64,000 nucleotides of DNA from the NCBI RefSeq assembly GCF_002019595.1, contig NZ_KV917369.1, positions 1,202,417 to 1,266,416 on the forward strand. The letters are read 5' to 3'. Numbering within the stretch: position 1 is the stretch's first letter; every line of letters starts with the position of its first letter. The notes below the pieces were generated by a model. The model made no database searches, was not told where the DNA came from, and saw only the letters and a program-made list of their open reading frames with translations. The position numbers and the translations under genes were made by a program. This DNA comes from Priestia abyssalis (lineage in GTDB: Bacteria; Bacillota; Bacilli; Bacillales; Bacillaceae_H). Below, piece by piece: positions 20,974-29,989 of the stretch.

Positions 20974-21585
20974 TTACAACCACGTAGACAGTTGTTCTAC
21001 CGGGAGACGTGCACTAGAGTGTGCAGGTTTAAGAGCTTTCCCAACTGAAATGAGCATAACCGGAATGTAACGATCAGATACTTGAAACTCTTCAATGAAC
21101 TGCTGCACATTGAATCCACCCATCGCACATGTATCATAGCCTTTCGCTTTTGCAGCGAGCATAAGCGTCATAGCAGCCAAGGAAGCATTGCTGAATGCTG
21201 CGTCCCGTGCATATACAGTATTTTGATATGCAGACTCAATTTGTCCTGCAAGCGTATTTTTAATTTCAGAAGTCATATATCCAGCTTCAACGAGAGGATT
21301 GTAAACAATTTCTGTATTTTTATTTGCTTCAAGATCTCCTAAGATAGCGATGACTGCACCAGCCTCAACGACTTGCTTCTGATTATAGGAAATAGGGAGT
21401 AACCTTTCTTTTGCTTCATCATTCAAAAAAACCATGAATTTCCAGTGTTGAAGATTCCAGGCGGATGGAGTCTTTCCAGTAGCTTCTAATAATTCTGTTA
21501 CCTCTTCTTTTGACAATTTTACGGAAGAATCGTAATGTCTTACAGACGCACGTTCGCTGACGATTTCAAAAAAATCTTTTGTCAT
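20974..21585 (-). CDS. yodC: Nitroreductase-family NAD(P)H oxidoreductase, YodC-like
   Basis: The 203-aa protein is an FMN-dependent nitroreductase. It keeps the FMN-contact motifs RASVRHYD, PSAWNLQHW, AILGDL, RDAAFSNASLAAMTLMLAAKAKGYDT and the C-terminal ARLPVEQLSTWL. It is very close to B. subtilis YodC from end to end. The natural substrate is unknown; the family reduces quinones and nitro compounds. It starts after GGAGG, converges on the 20058 gene and shares the terminator at 20916. Confidence 0.85.
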   Translation of the reverse strand: MTKDFFEIVSERASVRHYDSSVKLSKEEVTELLEATGKTPSAWNLQHWKFMVFLNDEAKERLLPISYNQKQVVEAGAVIAILGDLEANKNTEIVYNPLVEAGYMTSEIKNTLAGQIESAYQNTVYARDAAFSNASLAAMTLMLAAKAKGYDTCAMGGFNVQQFIEEFQVSDRYIPVMLISVGKALKPAHSSARLPVEQLSTWL

Positions 21586-21807
21586 ATGATGACCTCCTCT
21601 ATGTAAGTAAAAACAAGTAATTCATTATCGGGCGGTTACGACAGATTACGACAAAAAACCGCATGAGCCAAATTTTATCGAACAGAGCCTTGAAAAGCAA
21701 GTAATATGTTTAGTCTGCATAAAGAACTTCTATTTCTTGCATGTATTCTCGCTTTTTATCATAAATTTATATAGCCGAATCATACTCTTTCATGAAGGGG
21801 AGCGTGA

Positions 21808-21993
21808 ATGAGCAGACGAAAAAAGGCAGCGTTGTATGCGATTTTTTTAGGGAGCTTTGGGGTTCATAAATTTTATTTAAAACAGCCGGTACAAGGTATT
21901 TTATATCTGCTTTTTTGTTGGACAGGTATTCCGACGATTATCGGTTTAGTGGAAGGGTGCGTGTATTTACTTCTTTCAGACGAGAACTTTTAA
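21808..21993 (+). CDS. Small TM2-domain membrane protein
   Basis: The 61-aa protein has the TM2 pattern: LGSFGVHKFYLKQPVQGILYLLFC, then a second membrane helix (TGIPTIIGLVEGCVYLL). The GxFGxHxFYL motif is typical of the family, whose role is unknown. AAGGGGAGCG precedes the ATG. It is a single gene, followed by a repeat-like stretch and a hairpin. Confidence 0.8.
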   Translation: MSRRKKAALYAIFLGSFGVHKFYLKQPVQGILYLLFCWTGIPTIIGLVEGCVYLLLSDENF

Positions 21994-22050
21994 TAATGAG
22001 GGTGCTGCGGAAGATGGTGATAACTTTCGTAACATCCGTTTTTTTAATAG

Positions 22051-22165
22051 GCTGTTTTTGCAAACTTTGTTGCTATTTAACAAGTAGTGGGGAGTGGTTG
22101 ATTTCCGCTCCAGGTTGCTCGCTTTCTGCAGGAGTCTCGCACCTTCCGCTCCAACCAACCTTAAA
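22051..22165 (+). repeat. Repeat-like intergenic stretch with TTCCGCTCCA direct repeats
   Basis: TTCCGCTCCA occurs twice (near 22104 and 22144) inside a GC-richer stretch, framed by GTGGTTG and CAACCAACC. From memory, sequences with GGTTGATTTCCGCTCCAGG recur between genes in many Bacillaceae. This looks like a shortened copy. Confidence 0.45.
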
Positions 22166-22209
22166 CGGCTATCTTTCAAGAAACCTATCTAAAAATAACA
22201 ATCTTTTAG

Positions 22210-22246
22210 AAAAGAGCCTTTTAATAAGGGGGTCAGCTCTTTTTCC
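22210..22246 (+). terminator. Possible terminator
   Basis: AAAAGAGC and GCTCTTTT around an 18-nt loop are followed by a T-rich run, some 60 bp before ykwC. Confidence 0.5.
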
Positions 22247-22305
22247 TTTTTTCTGGCCTGGTTATAAAGTAAAATAATAACAATGAAAGAAGGGAGAAGA
22301 TTGAA

Positions 22306-23181
22306 ATGAACGGGAAAACAAAGGTTGGATTCATTGGTACTGGCGTGATGGGCAAAAGTATGGCTCGTCATTTGATGAAGGCGGAATATCAGGTGTATGT
22401 TTACACAAGAACAAAGGAAAAAGCAATGGATTTATTGGAAGAAGGGGCTATTTGGAGAGAAAACCCTGCCGATTTGGCTTCGGAAGCGGATATTATCATT
22501 ACAATGGTAGGCTATCCGAGAGATGTCGAAGAGGTTTATTTAGGAGAATATGGTCTCTTGAACCATGCCAAACCTGGTACATATTTTATTGACATGACCA
22601 CTTCCACTCCAACTTTAGCCAAAAAGATCTATGAAGAAGCGAAAAAGCGTAACATGTACTCGTTGGACGCCCCTGTATCGGGAGGAGATGTGGGGGCACG
22701 TCAGGGGACTTTGACAATTATGGTCGGAGGCGACGAGGAAGCATTCAACGACTGTTTGCCGCTTTTGCATCTTTTAGGAAAGAATGTGATTTTGCAAGGA
22801 GAAGCAGGGGCAGGACAGCATACGAAAATGTGTAATCAGATTGCCATCGCTTCCAATATGGTAGGTGTTTCAGAGGCGATCGTTTATGCAGAGAAAGCAG
22901 GATTAAAGCCAGAAAGTGTATTACAATCCATTTCCGCAGGAGCAGCAGGAAGCTGGTCACTGAGCAATTTGGCCCCCCGTATGATTGAAGGAGATTTTGA
23001 ACCGGGCTTTTATATTAAACATTTTATTAAAGATATGGGAATCGCATTAGAAGAAGCGGAAGCCATGAATATGGATACTCCAGGGTTGGCGCTGGCTAAA
23101 AGACTGTATGATTCACTTGCCGAAAAAGGAGAAGAGAACAGCGGAACTCAAGCTCTTTACAAGCTTTGGAAGGCTAACTAA
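22306..23181 (+). CDS. ykwC: Beta-hydroxyacid dehydrogenase YkwC
   Basis: This 291-aa NAD(P)-dependent enzyme belongs to the 3-hydroxyisobutyrate dehydrogenase family. The nucleotide-binding motif is GFIGTGVMGKSMARHL (10-25), the substrate loop is DAPVSGGDVGARQGTL, and the catalytic lysine is in GQHTKMCNQ. The true substrate of YkwC is not known. It begins after GAAGGGAG. In B. subtilis ykwC also lies between ptsGHI and patA, so the position supports the name. Confidence 0.88.
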   Translation: MNGKTKVGFIGTGVMGKSMARHLMKAEYQVYVYTRTKEKAMDLLEEGAIWRENPADLASEADIIITMVGYPRDVEEVYLGEYGLLNHAKPGTYFIDMTTSTPTLAKKIYEEAKKRNMYSLDAPVSGGDVGARQGTLTIMVGGDEEAFNDCLPLLHLLGKNVILQGEAGAGQHTKMCNQIAIASNMVGVSEAIVYAEKAGLKPESVLQSISAGAAGSWSLSNLAPRMIEGDFEPGFYIKHFIKDMGIALEEAEAMNMDTPGLALAKRLYDSLAEKGEENSGTQALYKLWKAN

Positions 23182-23239
23182 GAAGCCAAAAAGCAAAAAG
23201 GCTTAAAAGAGAAGCCGAAGCAGAGTTGACGTCCAAAAA

Positions 23240-23460
23240 TTTAATCTCTCATTAACGAGCAGTAAGACCCCTACTTCAAAACTTGGCTTCATCGCGGAAG
23301 CTTAAGTGGAGGATAACTGCCCGTAAAAGCCCGGTCAAAGGAACATAGACTAACATCGCTGTTTCCTGCGGCAACGTCTGCGTGACCCGCATCGTGCGGG
23401 CCTAACTAACCATCGGTGGGAGATGAGGGAACCCCCCAGCGATGGAAGTTTTCCTTTATT
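23240..23460 (-). repeat. Repeat family 1, full-length copy (reversed)
   Basis: Read on the minus strand it starts AATAAAGGAAAACTTCCATC and ends CTCGTTAATGAGAGATTAAA. At 221 bp it is the longest copy. Landmarks in order: a CCATCG...CGATGG hairpin, GTTAGTTAGGCCCGCACGAT, GCGGGTCACGCAGACGTTGCC, GATGTTAGTCTATGTTCC, CGGGCTTTTACGGGCAGTTA and TTTTGAAGTAGGGGTCTTAC. Confidence 0.8.
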
Positions 23461-23463
23461 GGA

Positions 23464-23493
23464 TTCATATAAAAAGGTTATTTGCCTACACTA
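23464..23493 (+). promoter_or_regulatory. Possible sigma-G/sigma-F promoter
   Basis: TTCATA, 17 bp, TACACTA resembles the forespore consensus TGMATA-N17-CATACTA at 5 of 6 and 5 of 7 positions. It lies 38 bp before the small basic protein gene at 23531, in the few bases between it and the repeat copy. Confidence 0.35.
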
Positions 23494-23530
23494 TACGTGT
23501 ACGAAATTTTTCAGAAGAGGGGTTAGGCAA

Positions 23531-23713
23531 ATGGCAAAGCGTACAAAGAAGAATGATGCTGATCAAAAAAGTAAAAAAGGTTTTGACTCTGCGGTTATTG
23601 ATTCCGAGTTCAGTCATGAATTTGGAAGTGCTGCTGCAAATAAAGTTCATAAAGATAAAGCTAAAAAAGAAAAAGCGTCTAAAAATGATGGAAAGTATAA
23701 AGGCGGCCTATAG
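23531..23713 (+). CDS. Small, very charged protein, possibly spore-associated
   Basis: The 60-aa protein is almost a third lysine, with many Ala, Asp and Ser and no cysteine (core FDSAVIDSEFSHEFGSAAANK). Size and composition are like the minor small acid-soluble spore proteins, but I cannot match it to a named one. The ATG at 23531 follows GAGGGG. A forespore-like promoter lies upstream and a terminator lies 7 bp downstream, so it is a single-gene unit. Sporulation function is inferred only. Confidence 0.6.
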   Translation: MAKRTKKNDADQKSKKGFDSAVIDSEFSHEFGSAAANKVHKDKAKKEKASKNDGKYKGGL

Positions 23714-23719
23714 CTGATA

Positions 23720-23752
23720 AGAAACTCCCCTCATCGAAGGGGAGTTTCTTGT
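23720..23752 (+). terminator. Terminator, probably bidirectional
   Basis: AGAAACTCCC and GGGAGTTTCT with a short loop, between the small protein gene and the convergent patA. Confidence 0.7.
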
Positions 23753-23783
23753 TGGTCGATAGAAAAAAACGATGGTCAAGCGT

Positions 23784-24938
23784 TTAGCGTGAGGACATAT
23801 ATTGTTCTATTCGATCTAATGCTTTTGTTAGTGTTTCGCTGGCATAAGCGTAAGAAAGACGAACATACCCTTCCCCAAACGATGAAAAAGCATTACCCGG
23901 TACGAGAGCGACACCGGCTTTTTCCATAAGCTCTAATGCAAATTCAAATGAACTATGATGGAATTTGTGAATGGATGGGAAAATGTAAAACGCTCCGTTT
24001 GGTTTTTCTACATCAAATCCTATTTTTAGTAACCGATTATATACATAATTCATACGTTGCTCATACTGTATTTTCATCATTTTTGGGTCTGCTTTCCCTG
24101 TTGTTAATGCAGAGAGGGCAGCAGATTGAGAGATGGAAGAAGCGCACGTAACATTATATTGATGGACTTTGAGAATATGGCGGCAAATATTGGCGGGAGC
24201 GAAAAGAAAACCGATCCGCCATCCTGTCATCGCATGCGATTTTGACAACCCATTAATCACAATCGTTTTCTCTTTCATTTTAGGAAATGAGGCGATGGAA
24301 TGATGTTGTCCAGTAAACACAAATTCGCTGTAAATTTCATCTGACAGCACAAAAATATCTCGATTCTCCAGTAAAAGGGCAATGTCTCTTAATTCTTGCG
24401 CCGATAGTGTCATCCCTGTCGGATTGGAGGGGTATGGAAGAACAATACAGCGCGTGCGTTCTGTTATGTATGGCTCCATGAGATCAGCTGTTAAACGGAA
24501 GCCCGTATTTGTTGTATCTATATGAATAGGTTGGGCTCCGCAAAGACGAATAATCGGCTCGTAACCGGGATAAACCGGACCTGGCAAAAGAACTTCGGAC
24601 CCGCTCGATAGAATGGTTCGCAACGTCACATCTATGGCTTCGCTTGCTCCTGTTGTGACAATAACCTCAGATTGGGCATCATAAGCTAAGTCGTACTGTT
24701 CATCCATAAAACTAGCAGCCGCTTCACGTAATTCAAACATACCGGCATTGTGTGTGTAAGATGTCATGTTTTGATCGATGGCATTTTTCCCTGCAGCTTT
24801 AACATGATTCGGCGTCGAAAAGTCGGGTTGACCGATGGTTAGGGAGAGAACATTTTCATGCTGTGAGACCATATTAAAAAATCTTCGAATACCAGAGATT
24901 TGAATGCTTTGAACAAGAGGATTGATAAGGTGTTCCAT
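23784..24938 (-). CDS. patA: Aminotransferase PatA (N-acetyl-diaminopimelate aminotransferase)
   Basis: PatA is a fold-type I PLP aminotransferase that makes N-acetyl-LL-diaminopimelate in the acetylase lysine pathway. The PLP lysine is K233 (NGLSKSHAMTGWRIG). Other family motifs are SLTIGQPDF, YPSNPTG and LSDEIYSE. The start (MEHLINP) and 384-aa length match B. subtilis PatA. Its pathway partners dapH and dapL are about 22 kb away at 46.4-48.4 kb, so the three enzymes are not one operon. It starts after a weak GGAAAGGA. Confidence 0.9.
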   Translation of the reverse strand: MEHLINPLVQSIQISGIRRFFNMVSQHENVLSLTIGQPDFSTPNHVKAAGKNAIDQNMTSYTHNAGMFELREAAASFMDEQYDLAYDAQSEVIVTTGASEAIDVTLRTILSSGSEVLLPGPVYPGYEPIIRLCGAQPIHIDTTNTGFRLTADLMEPYITERTRCIVLPYPSNPTGMTLSAQELRDIALLLENRDIFVLSDEIYSEFVFTGQHHSIASFPKMKEKTIVINGLSKSHAMTGWRIGFLFAPANICRHILKVHQYNVTCASSISQSAALSALTTGKADPKMMKIQYEQRMNYVYNRLLKIGFDVEKPNGAFYIFPSIHKFHHSSFEFALELMEKAGVALVPGNAFSSFGEGYVRLSYAYASETLTKALDRIEQYMSSR

Positions 24939-25084
24939 GATTTGGCCATCCTTTCCATTTCATTGAAAAGATCATTGTATTTAGCATAACCATAATGCCA
25001 AGAACGATGAACAAAAAAAGAAGTGCACCAAAACCCCTAAAATACACATGGTCCTAGCGCACTTCTAATCGTTTATATTTAGTT

Positions 25085-25327
25085 CTATGAAGGGGAAGGT
25101 TCCTTTTTAAGCAACTGATTATACAAGTTACTGTAATGGATGAACGCTTCTTTGTCTTTTTGATCCAATGCACGGTCAAGTAAGGTTTGGATATGTTTTT
25201 TATTAAAGGAATAAGTAAGAAAATCTAATAAAGCAGCCGTTTCTTTTTCATAAAATTTTGTTTTTAATGTTTGATACACATTCATTTGATTCGTTGTTTT
25301 TGATTTATCGTCATATTGTTTCATCAC
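25085..25327 (-). CDS. IDEAL-domain small protein
   Basis: The 80-aa protein has the IDEAL signature in its second half (LLDRALDQKDKEAFIHYSNLYNQLL), a short helical motif named after Ile-Asp-Glu-Ala-Leu that occurs in small Bacillus proteins such as YpiB. Its role is unknown. AAGGAGCAAG precedes the ATG. A weak hairpin with arms AGAAGTGC/GCACTTCT lies just past the stop codon. Confidence 0.7.
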   Translation of the reverse strand: MMKQYDDKSKTTNQMNVYQTLKTKFYEKETAALLDFLTYSFNKKHIQTLLDRALDQKDKEAFIHYSNLYNQLLKKEPSPS

Positions 25328-25477
25328 TCTTGCTCCTTTCTCCTTGGCTATGAACTTATTTCGTGTTTACCCGCATTCCTTGTAATTAATCCTGTGGTGT
25401 ACGAATTTTTTGACATGTTTTTAGTCTGAGAAAAAGGGAATGTTTAAACATAGATGGAAAAGAGAAATGGGGATTAT

Positions 25478-26455
25478 ATGATTCGAACATGTGCAATTAA
25501 AAAGAATGGAGAAGTAAAATATGATTTGTCCTTACGGGCATTGCAAAGACCGGATATTGCCTGGTACTGGGTGGATTTTGAGCAGCCGACAGAGGAGGAG
25601 TCAAAGTTTTTGGCGACTCATTTCCGCTTTCATCCTTTATCCATCGAAGACTGTCTGGAATTTGTACAACGTCCCAAAATGGACTTTTTCGATAAATATG
25701 TATTTATTATATTACATTGTATTAACCAAAACACATTAAATGCAGAAGAAGTGGACTTTTTCATAGAAAACAATTATCTGGTTACTTTTCACGAAAGGCC
25801 GGTAAGGGGGCTCAATAACCTATGGGTAAGGATGAAAAAAGAGGAAGCGTTACAAAAAGGGCCAATGGCAGTTTTTCATGCTGTTATGGATAAGTTGGTA
25901 GATGATTATTTTCCGCCCATTTATCGCATAGAAGATCGTCTAAATGAAATTGAAGATGACACAAGCAGGTATGGAGGAACAGGAAATCTTATGGATGAAG
26001 TGTTTGACATTCGAAGTGAGCTGTCGAAACTTCGCCGTACGGTCATGCCGATGAGAGATTTATTATACCGTATTATTAACTCTGAACGCATGACTCAAGT
26101 GAGCGATCAAAAAATCTACTTTCAAGATATTTATGATCATTTGCTTAAGTTAGCCGAGTTAATCGAGGCTAACCGCGATTTTACGTCCGATATTCGGGAC
26201 AGTTATCTTTCCATCAATTCCGACCGGATGAACCAGGTGATGATGACATTAACCGTCATTACAACCATCTTTATGCCCTTAACCTTTATTGCAGGGGTAT
26301 ATGGAATGAATTTTGAACATATGCCGGAATTAGAAGGAAAATACAGTTATTATATCGTATTAGGAGTTATGTTCCTCCTCGCCATGGTAATGACGGTATT
26401 TTTTCAGCGAAGAGGGTGGTTTAGAGTAAATAAGAAACCGAAACATACAGATTAA
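25478..26455 (+). CDS. corA: CorA-family magnesium transporter
   Basis: This is a 325-aa CorA-type divalent cation channel, with a long cytoplasmic N-terminal domain and two C-terminal membrane helices. The signature YGMN lies at the end of the first helix (FIAGVYGMNFEHMPEL). FHPLSIEDCLE and the acidic helix in the stalk fit the family. I chose the ATG at 25478, preceded by GGGG; an ATG 24 bp upstream has no ribosome site. Its last codons lie in the palindrome at 26445. Confidence 0.9.
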   Translation: MIRTCAIKKNGEVKYDLSLRALQRPDIAWYWVDFEQPTEEESKFLATHFRFHPLSIEDCLEFVQRPKMDFFDKYVFIILHCINQNTLNAEEVDFFIENNYLVTFHERPVRGLNNLWVRMKKEEALQKGPMAVFHAVMDKLVDDYFPPIYRIEDRLNEIEDDTSRYGGTGNLMDEVFDIRSELSKLRRTVMPMRDLLYRIINSERMTQVSDQKIYFQDIYDHLLKLAELIEANRDFTSDIRDSYLSINSDRMNQVMMTLTVITTIFMPLTFIAGVYGMNFEHMPELEGKYSYYIVLGVMFLLAMVMTVFFQRRGWFRVNKKPKHTD

Positions 26456-26496
26456 AAATGACACGTGAATGTTCACGTGTCATTTTTAATCTGTAT
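26445..26496. terminator. Perfect 25-bp palindromic terminator shared by convergent genes
   Basis: Arms of 25 bp, starting ATACAGATTAAAAATGACAC on each strand, flank a 2-nt loop. Each arm carries the last codons and the stop of the gene entering it, so both corA and the 26486 gene end in Thr-Asp-stop. The AAAAA/TTTTT segments make it bidirectional. Confidence 0.85.
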
Positions 26497-26683
26497 ACAC
26501 AGCGCCTTCACGCCAGTAGACCGGAGAGGCGACATATCCAAAGTCAACTTTCCGGTTATTTAATGTCACGATACAATGTTCCGTACCTGCTTGTTTTTGA
26601 ATAGCAGAGAAAACGGATTTATCTACATCTTCCAAGATGGTCATCTCATTATTATGATGAAATAAAATGACAGAGCCTTTCAT
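26486..26683 (-). CDS. Small protein of unknown function
   Basis: The 65-aa protein (MKGSVILFHHNNEMT ... GAVYTD) has no motif I recognise; alternating hydrophobic residues suggest a small beta-rich fold. AGAAGGTG lies about 10 nt before the ATG. It converges on corA, and its last two codons and stop codon fall in the shared palindrome. It could be co-transcribed with nothing else. Confidence 0.55.
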   Translation of the reverse strand: MKGSVILFHHNNEMTILEDVDKSVFSAIQKQAGTEHCIVTLNNRKVDFGYVASPVYWREGAVYTD

Positions 26684-26847
26684 CTTCAGTACACCTTCTT
26701 TAATGTTAGCTTTGTTAAAGAGCCATGTTAATGTCTCAATCCATTGTGTAGTATAAATTTTTTCTTTTTAAACGTCCAGCCTTTTTTTCACATTCATATT
26801 TTTCAGTTAATTGGAATCGATTTCGTTGAGTTTAGAGTAGATAATGG

Positions 26848-27444
26848 TCAATCTTCAATTGAAATGCCTTTAAACAACAAAGGCATAGATTGACGAATTA
26901 ACGTTGATAAAGGCAGGGAATCTTCACTTGTGCACCAATAAAATAGGACTCCTGTAAAATGATGAACCATCATGAGGGCGAATTGTTCGAAATAAAAATT
27001 GTCAGCAAATTCGTTTCTTTTTCGTCCCTCTTCGAATAAAAGAATGAGCAGTTCTTCAAACTTTCTTGATTGCAACACTTCTTTACGTTGAAAGGACTCA
27101 TCCGTGATGAGGACGTGATAAAGGGAACGGATGAGGGGACGGCCCGATTCTTCAAGATGGAGAGCTATGTTCTCCCATAAACGGTACAAGCCTTCTTTAA
27201 TTTTACCCTCTTCTTCAAAAATCTTTTCTGCTTCTTTTTCCATATATTCTGCTTGCTGTTCCTGAATGGTGTGAAGAACGGCTTGTTTCGATTCAAAGTA
27301 GTTGAAAAAAGTTCCTTTGGCAACCCCTGCAGTGGCTGTAATTTGGGAAACGGTCGTCTTGCCGTATCCTTGCCTTTTGAACAATTCTATGGCAGTTTGC
27401 TGCAAGAGTTTTTTCGTCTGTTCTTTTTGTTGGGCTCTTCTCAT
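26848..27444 (-). CDS. TetR-family transcriptional repressor
   Basis: This is a 198-aa regulator with an N-terminal helix-turn-helix (residues 10-55: TAIELFKRQGYGKTTVSQIT, then VAKGTFFNYFESKQAVL) and a helical ligand domain. The ligand domain is not recognisable. It is divergent from the transporter gene at 27645 with 200 bp between, the usual arrangement for a TetR repressor and its efflux target. I found no clear palindromic operator in the gap. The start lacks a strong ribosome site. Confidence 0.85.
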   Translation of the reverse strand: MRRAQQKEQTKKLLQQTAIELFKRQGYGKTTVSQITATAGVAKGTFFNYFESKQAVLHTIQEQQAEYMEKEAEKIFEEEGKIKEGLYRLWENIALHLEESGRPLIRSLYHVLITDESFQRKEVLQSRKFEELLILLFEEGRKRNEFADNFYFEQFALMMVHHFTGVLFYWCTSEDSLPLSTLIRQSMPLLFKGISIED

Positions 27445-27644
27445 GGCTATTCAACTCCGCATATATATTTAGTCAAGGAATGTACAGTTATACGTTAATA
27501 TATGGATGAATTATAGTAATTAAATAATAGAGTCTCCGAATGTGTATTCTTTCATAAGAGCATGTAAACATTTTGTAAAGGAACAGGACTTCAGGGGATA
27601 TACATGGAAGTAAACATCAAAACTTGCTAAAGGGCGTGAAGCGG

Positions 27645-28967
27645 ATGACGGAGATGAAGACGAAGACGAAAAGGGTGGAGAGCAAGATGAAAAAGGGGTC
27701 ATCTTTTGCTGTGTATTGTTCTCTTCCCATACTAGGATGGGCATTATATGATTTTGCCAATACAATTTTTTCATCCAATATTACTACAATTTTTTTTCCG
27801 TTTTACTTACAAGAAACGATTGGTAAAAACGATGAGCTTAACCAAGTTGCAAGCACTTTCATCTCCTATGCGAATGCTTTGGCGAGTATACTTCTAGTCA
27901 TCTTTTCTCCACTTTTTGGAGTGATGATTGATCGAACGGGAAAGAAGAAACAGCCTCTTGTCACGCTTGCCCTTTTATCCATTGCATGTACAGCAGGAAT
28001 GGGGATAGCTGCTTTTTGGCAGGAAAATGCGTCTTTGTCGCTTCTGATGGTCATTCTCTTGTTTGTCCTGGCAAAATTTTTTTATCACTCCAGCCTCGTT
28101 TTTTATGACAGCATGATTTCAGATTTAGGAAATGAAAAAGAGCTGCCGCTTATTTCGGGATTTGGAGTCGCTATTGGATATATTGGAACATTGGTTGGTC
28201 TTCTTGTGTATTTGTTTGTTGGAGACGGTCAGTTTCATCATGCTTTTATTCCAACCGCGCTGCTTTATTTTTTATTCACATTGCCGCTCATTCTGTGGGT
28301 AAAAGAGGAGAGAAAAGAAAAAAGCGATGAAAAGGAAGAGAGGTTTTCTTTTTTCAACGGCTATAAAGATATCATTCAAACATTCCGTGAAGCAAAGAGG
28401 CATAAGTCTATTTTTTTATTTATGTTAACGTATTTTTTTCTTAATGATGCCATTGCTACCTCGATTGCAATGATGGCTGTGTATGCAAAAGCAGTCGTCG
28501 GATTTACGACTGATATGTTTATTGTCCTTTATTTAATTTCTACGGTAGCGAGCGTCATCGGTTCATTTCTATTTGGATATATTACTAGGTCAGTGGGAGC
28601 GAGAAGAGGAATTACGTATGTCGCTTTCATCTTGATAATGGCCCTTATTTTGGCGGTGACAGCCGTCCGTTCTGCCGCCTTTTGGATTTCGGGAAGTTTG
28701 TTTGGTGTGGCACTGGGAGCCATGTGGGTCACAACGAGGACGCTGATTGTGGAACTAAGTCCGCCTAATAAAGCCGGCCAGTTTTTTGGATTGTTCGCTT
28801 TCTCGGGAAAGGTTTCAGCGATACTAGGTCCTGCTGTATATGGAACGGTGACGCTCGTTTTTGCCCATACAGGCAATCTGGCAAGCCGCCTTGCCTTATC
28901 ATCTCTGCTTCTTTTTGCGGTCATAGGCCTCTTCATTCATTTAAGAACACCCTATGAACAGGAATAA
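27645..28967 (+). CDS. UMF1-type major facilitator transporter
   Basis: This is a 440-aa MFS protein with 12 predicted membrane segments. WALYDFANTIFSSNITTIFFP near the N-terminus and FFGLFAFSGKVSAILGP near the C-terminus are typical of the UMF1 (Atg22-like) family. The substrate is unknown. I prefer the ATG at 27645; a TTG at 27624 is in frame but less likely. It is probably controlled by the divergent TetR. The stop codon lies within the AATAAAG opening of a repeat family 1 copy. Confidence 0.8.
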   Translation: MTEMKTKTKRVESKMKKGSSFAVYCSLPILGWALYDFANTIFSSNITTIFFPFYLQETIGKNDELNQVASTFISYANALASILLVIFSPLFGVMIDRTGKKKQPLVTLALLSIACTAGMGIAAFWQENASLSLLMVILLFVLAKFFYHSSLVFYDSMISDLGNEKELPLISGFGVAIGYIGTLVGLLVYLFVGDGQFHHAFIPTALLYFLFTLPLILWVKEERKEKSDEKEERFSFFNGYKDIIQTFREAKRHKSIFLFMLTYFFLNDAIATSIAMMAVYAKAVVGFTTDMFIVLYLISTVASVIGSFLFGYITRSVGARRGITYVAFILIMALILAVTAVRSAAFWISGSLFGVALGAMWVTTRTLIVELSPPNKAGQFFGLFAFSGKVSAILGPAVYGTVTLVFAHTGNLASRLALSSLLLFAVIGLFIHLRTPYEQE

Positions 28968-29005
28968 AGAAGTGAGAATCTTACTGCCCGTTAATGCGGG
29001 ATAAA
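28963..29005 (+). repeat. Repeat family 1, short copy overlapping a stop codon
   Basis: AATAAAGAAG at one end and CTTACTGCCCGTTAATGCGG, then GATAAA, at the other, with the centre missing. The TAA of the transporter gene is the TAA in AATAAAG. Confidence 0.65.
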
Positions 29006-29083
29006 CTTTTTATATGTAACAGCCGATGATATAAATGTAGAAAACACAAATGACAAGACTTAAAGATGGAAGGACGAAAAATT

Positions 29084-29989
29084 ATGGCACAAGATAAAGG
29101 GATTTTACTGGAAACCGGAACGAATGAATTAGAAATTGTCGAGTTTGGAATAGGTCAAATTAAATTTGGGATAAACGTTATTAAAGTAAAAGAGATTATT
29201 AACCCGGTTCCAATCACTCCCATCCCGCATGCCCATCCGTATGTAGAAGGAATTATTGAACTGAGAGGAGAGGTACTGCCAATTGTGAACGTAGCCACAG
29301 CTTTGAACATGGCACCATCTTCTACGCCAGATAAAGATAAGTTTATCGTAACGGAATTCAACAAGCAGAAAATGGTCTTTCATGTTCATCACGTTACACA
29401 AATTCATCGAATTTCATGGAAACAGATTGAAAAACCGTCTCAAATGTACCAGGGATTAGAGACCCAAATTACAGGGGTTATTAAAATGGAAGACCATATG
29501 CTGTTAATGCTCGATTTTGAAAAGATTGTAACAGATGTTAACCCGGACTCGGGAATTAATATAAGTTCTGTTAAAAAATTAGGGTTAAGAGAAAGATCGA
29601 ACAAACGCATTGTCATTGCAGAGGATTCACCGCTTCTGCGCCGTCTTGTTTCGGATACACTAGAAGAAGCTGGTTATGTGAATGGGGAATTCTTTGAAAA
29701 TGGGCAAGATGCCCTTCATTATTTAGAATCACTTGTAGAAAATGGTGCGGCCATTGAAGACCAAGTCCATTTAGTCATTACAGATATTGAAATGCCGCAA
29801 ATGGATGGCCATCATTTGACGAAGCGAATTAAGGAGGATCCAAGGCTATCTGTCTTACCGATTATTATTTTCTCCTCTCTTATTACTGAGGATTTACGTC
29901 ATAAAGGGCAAATGGTCGGAGCAAACGGGCAGGTGAGCAAACCTGAGATCGCTGAACTGATCCGAATGGTAGACGAACATATTTTATAA
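29084..29989 (+). CDS. cheV: Chemotaxis coupling protein CheV
   Basis: CheV couples chemoreceptors to CheA and adapts the signal. The 301-aa protein has an N-terminal CheW-like domain (about 1-160, GIIELRGEVLPIVN) and a C-terminal receiver domain (about 175-300) with the acidic pocket AED at 179-181 and phosphorylatable D234 (VITDIEMPQMDG). I chose the ATG at 29084 after GGAAGGA. cheV next to ykyB and near patA matches the B. subtilis order. Confidence 0.95.
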   Translation: MAQDKGILLETGTNELEIVEFGIGQIKFGINVIKVKEIINPVPITPIPHAHPYVEGIIELRGEVLPIVNVATALNMAPSSTPDKDKFIVTEFNKQKMVFHVHHVTQIHRISWKQIEKPSQMYQGLETQITGVIKMEDHMLLMLDFEKIVTDVNPDSGINISSVKKLGLRERSNKRIVIAEDSPLLRRLVSDTLEEAGYVNGEFFENGQDALHYLESLVENGAAIEDQVHLVITDIEMPQMDGHHLTKRIKEDPRLSVLPIIIFSSLITEDLRHKGQMVGANGQVSKPEIAELIRMVDEHIL

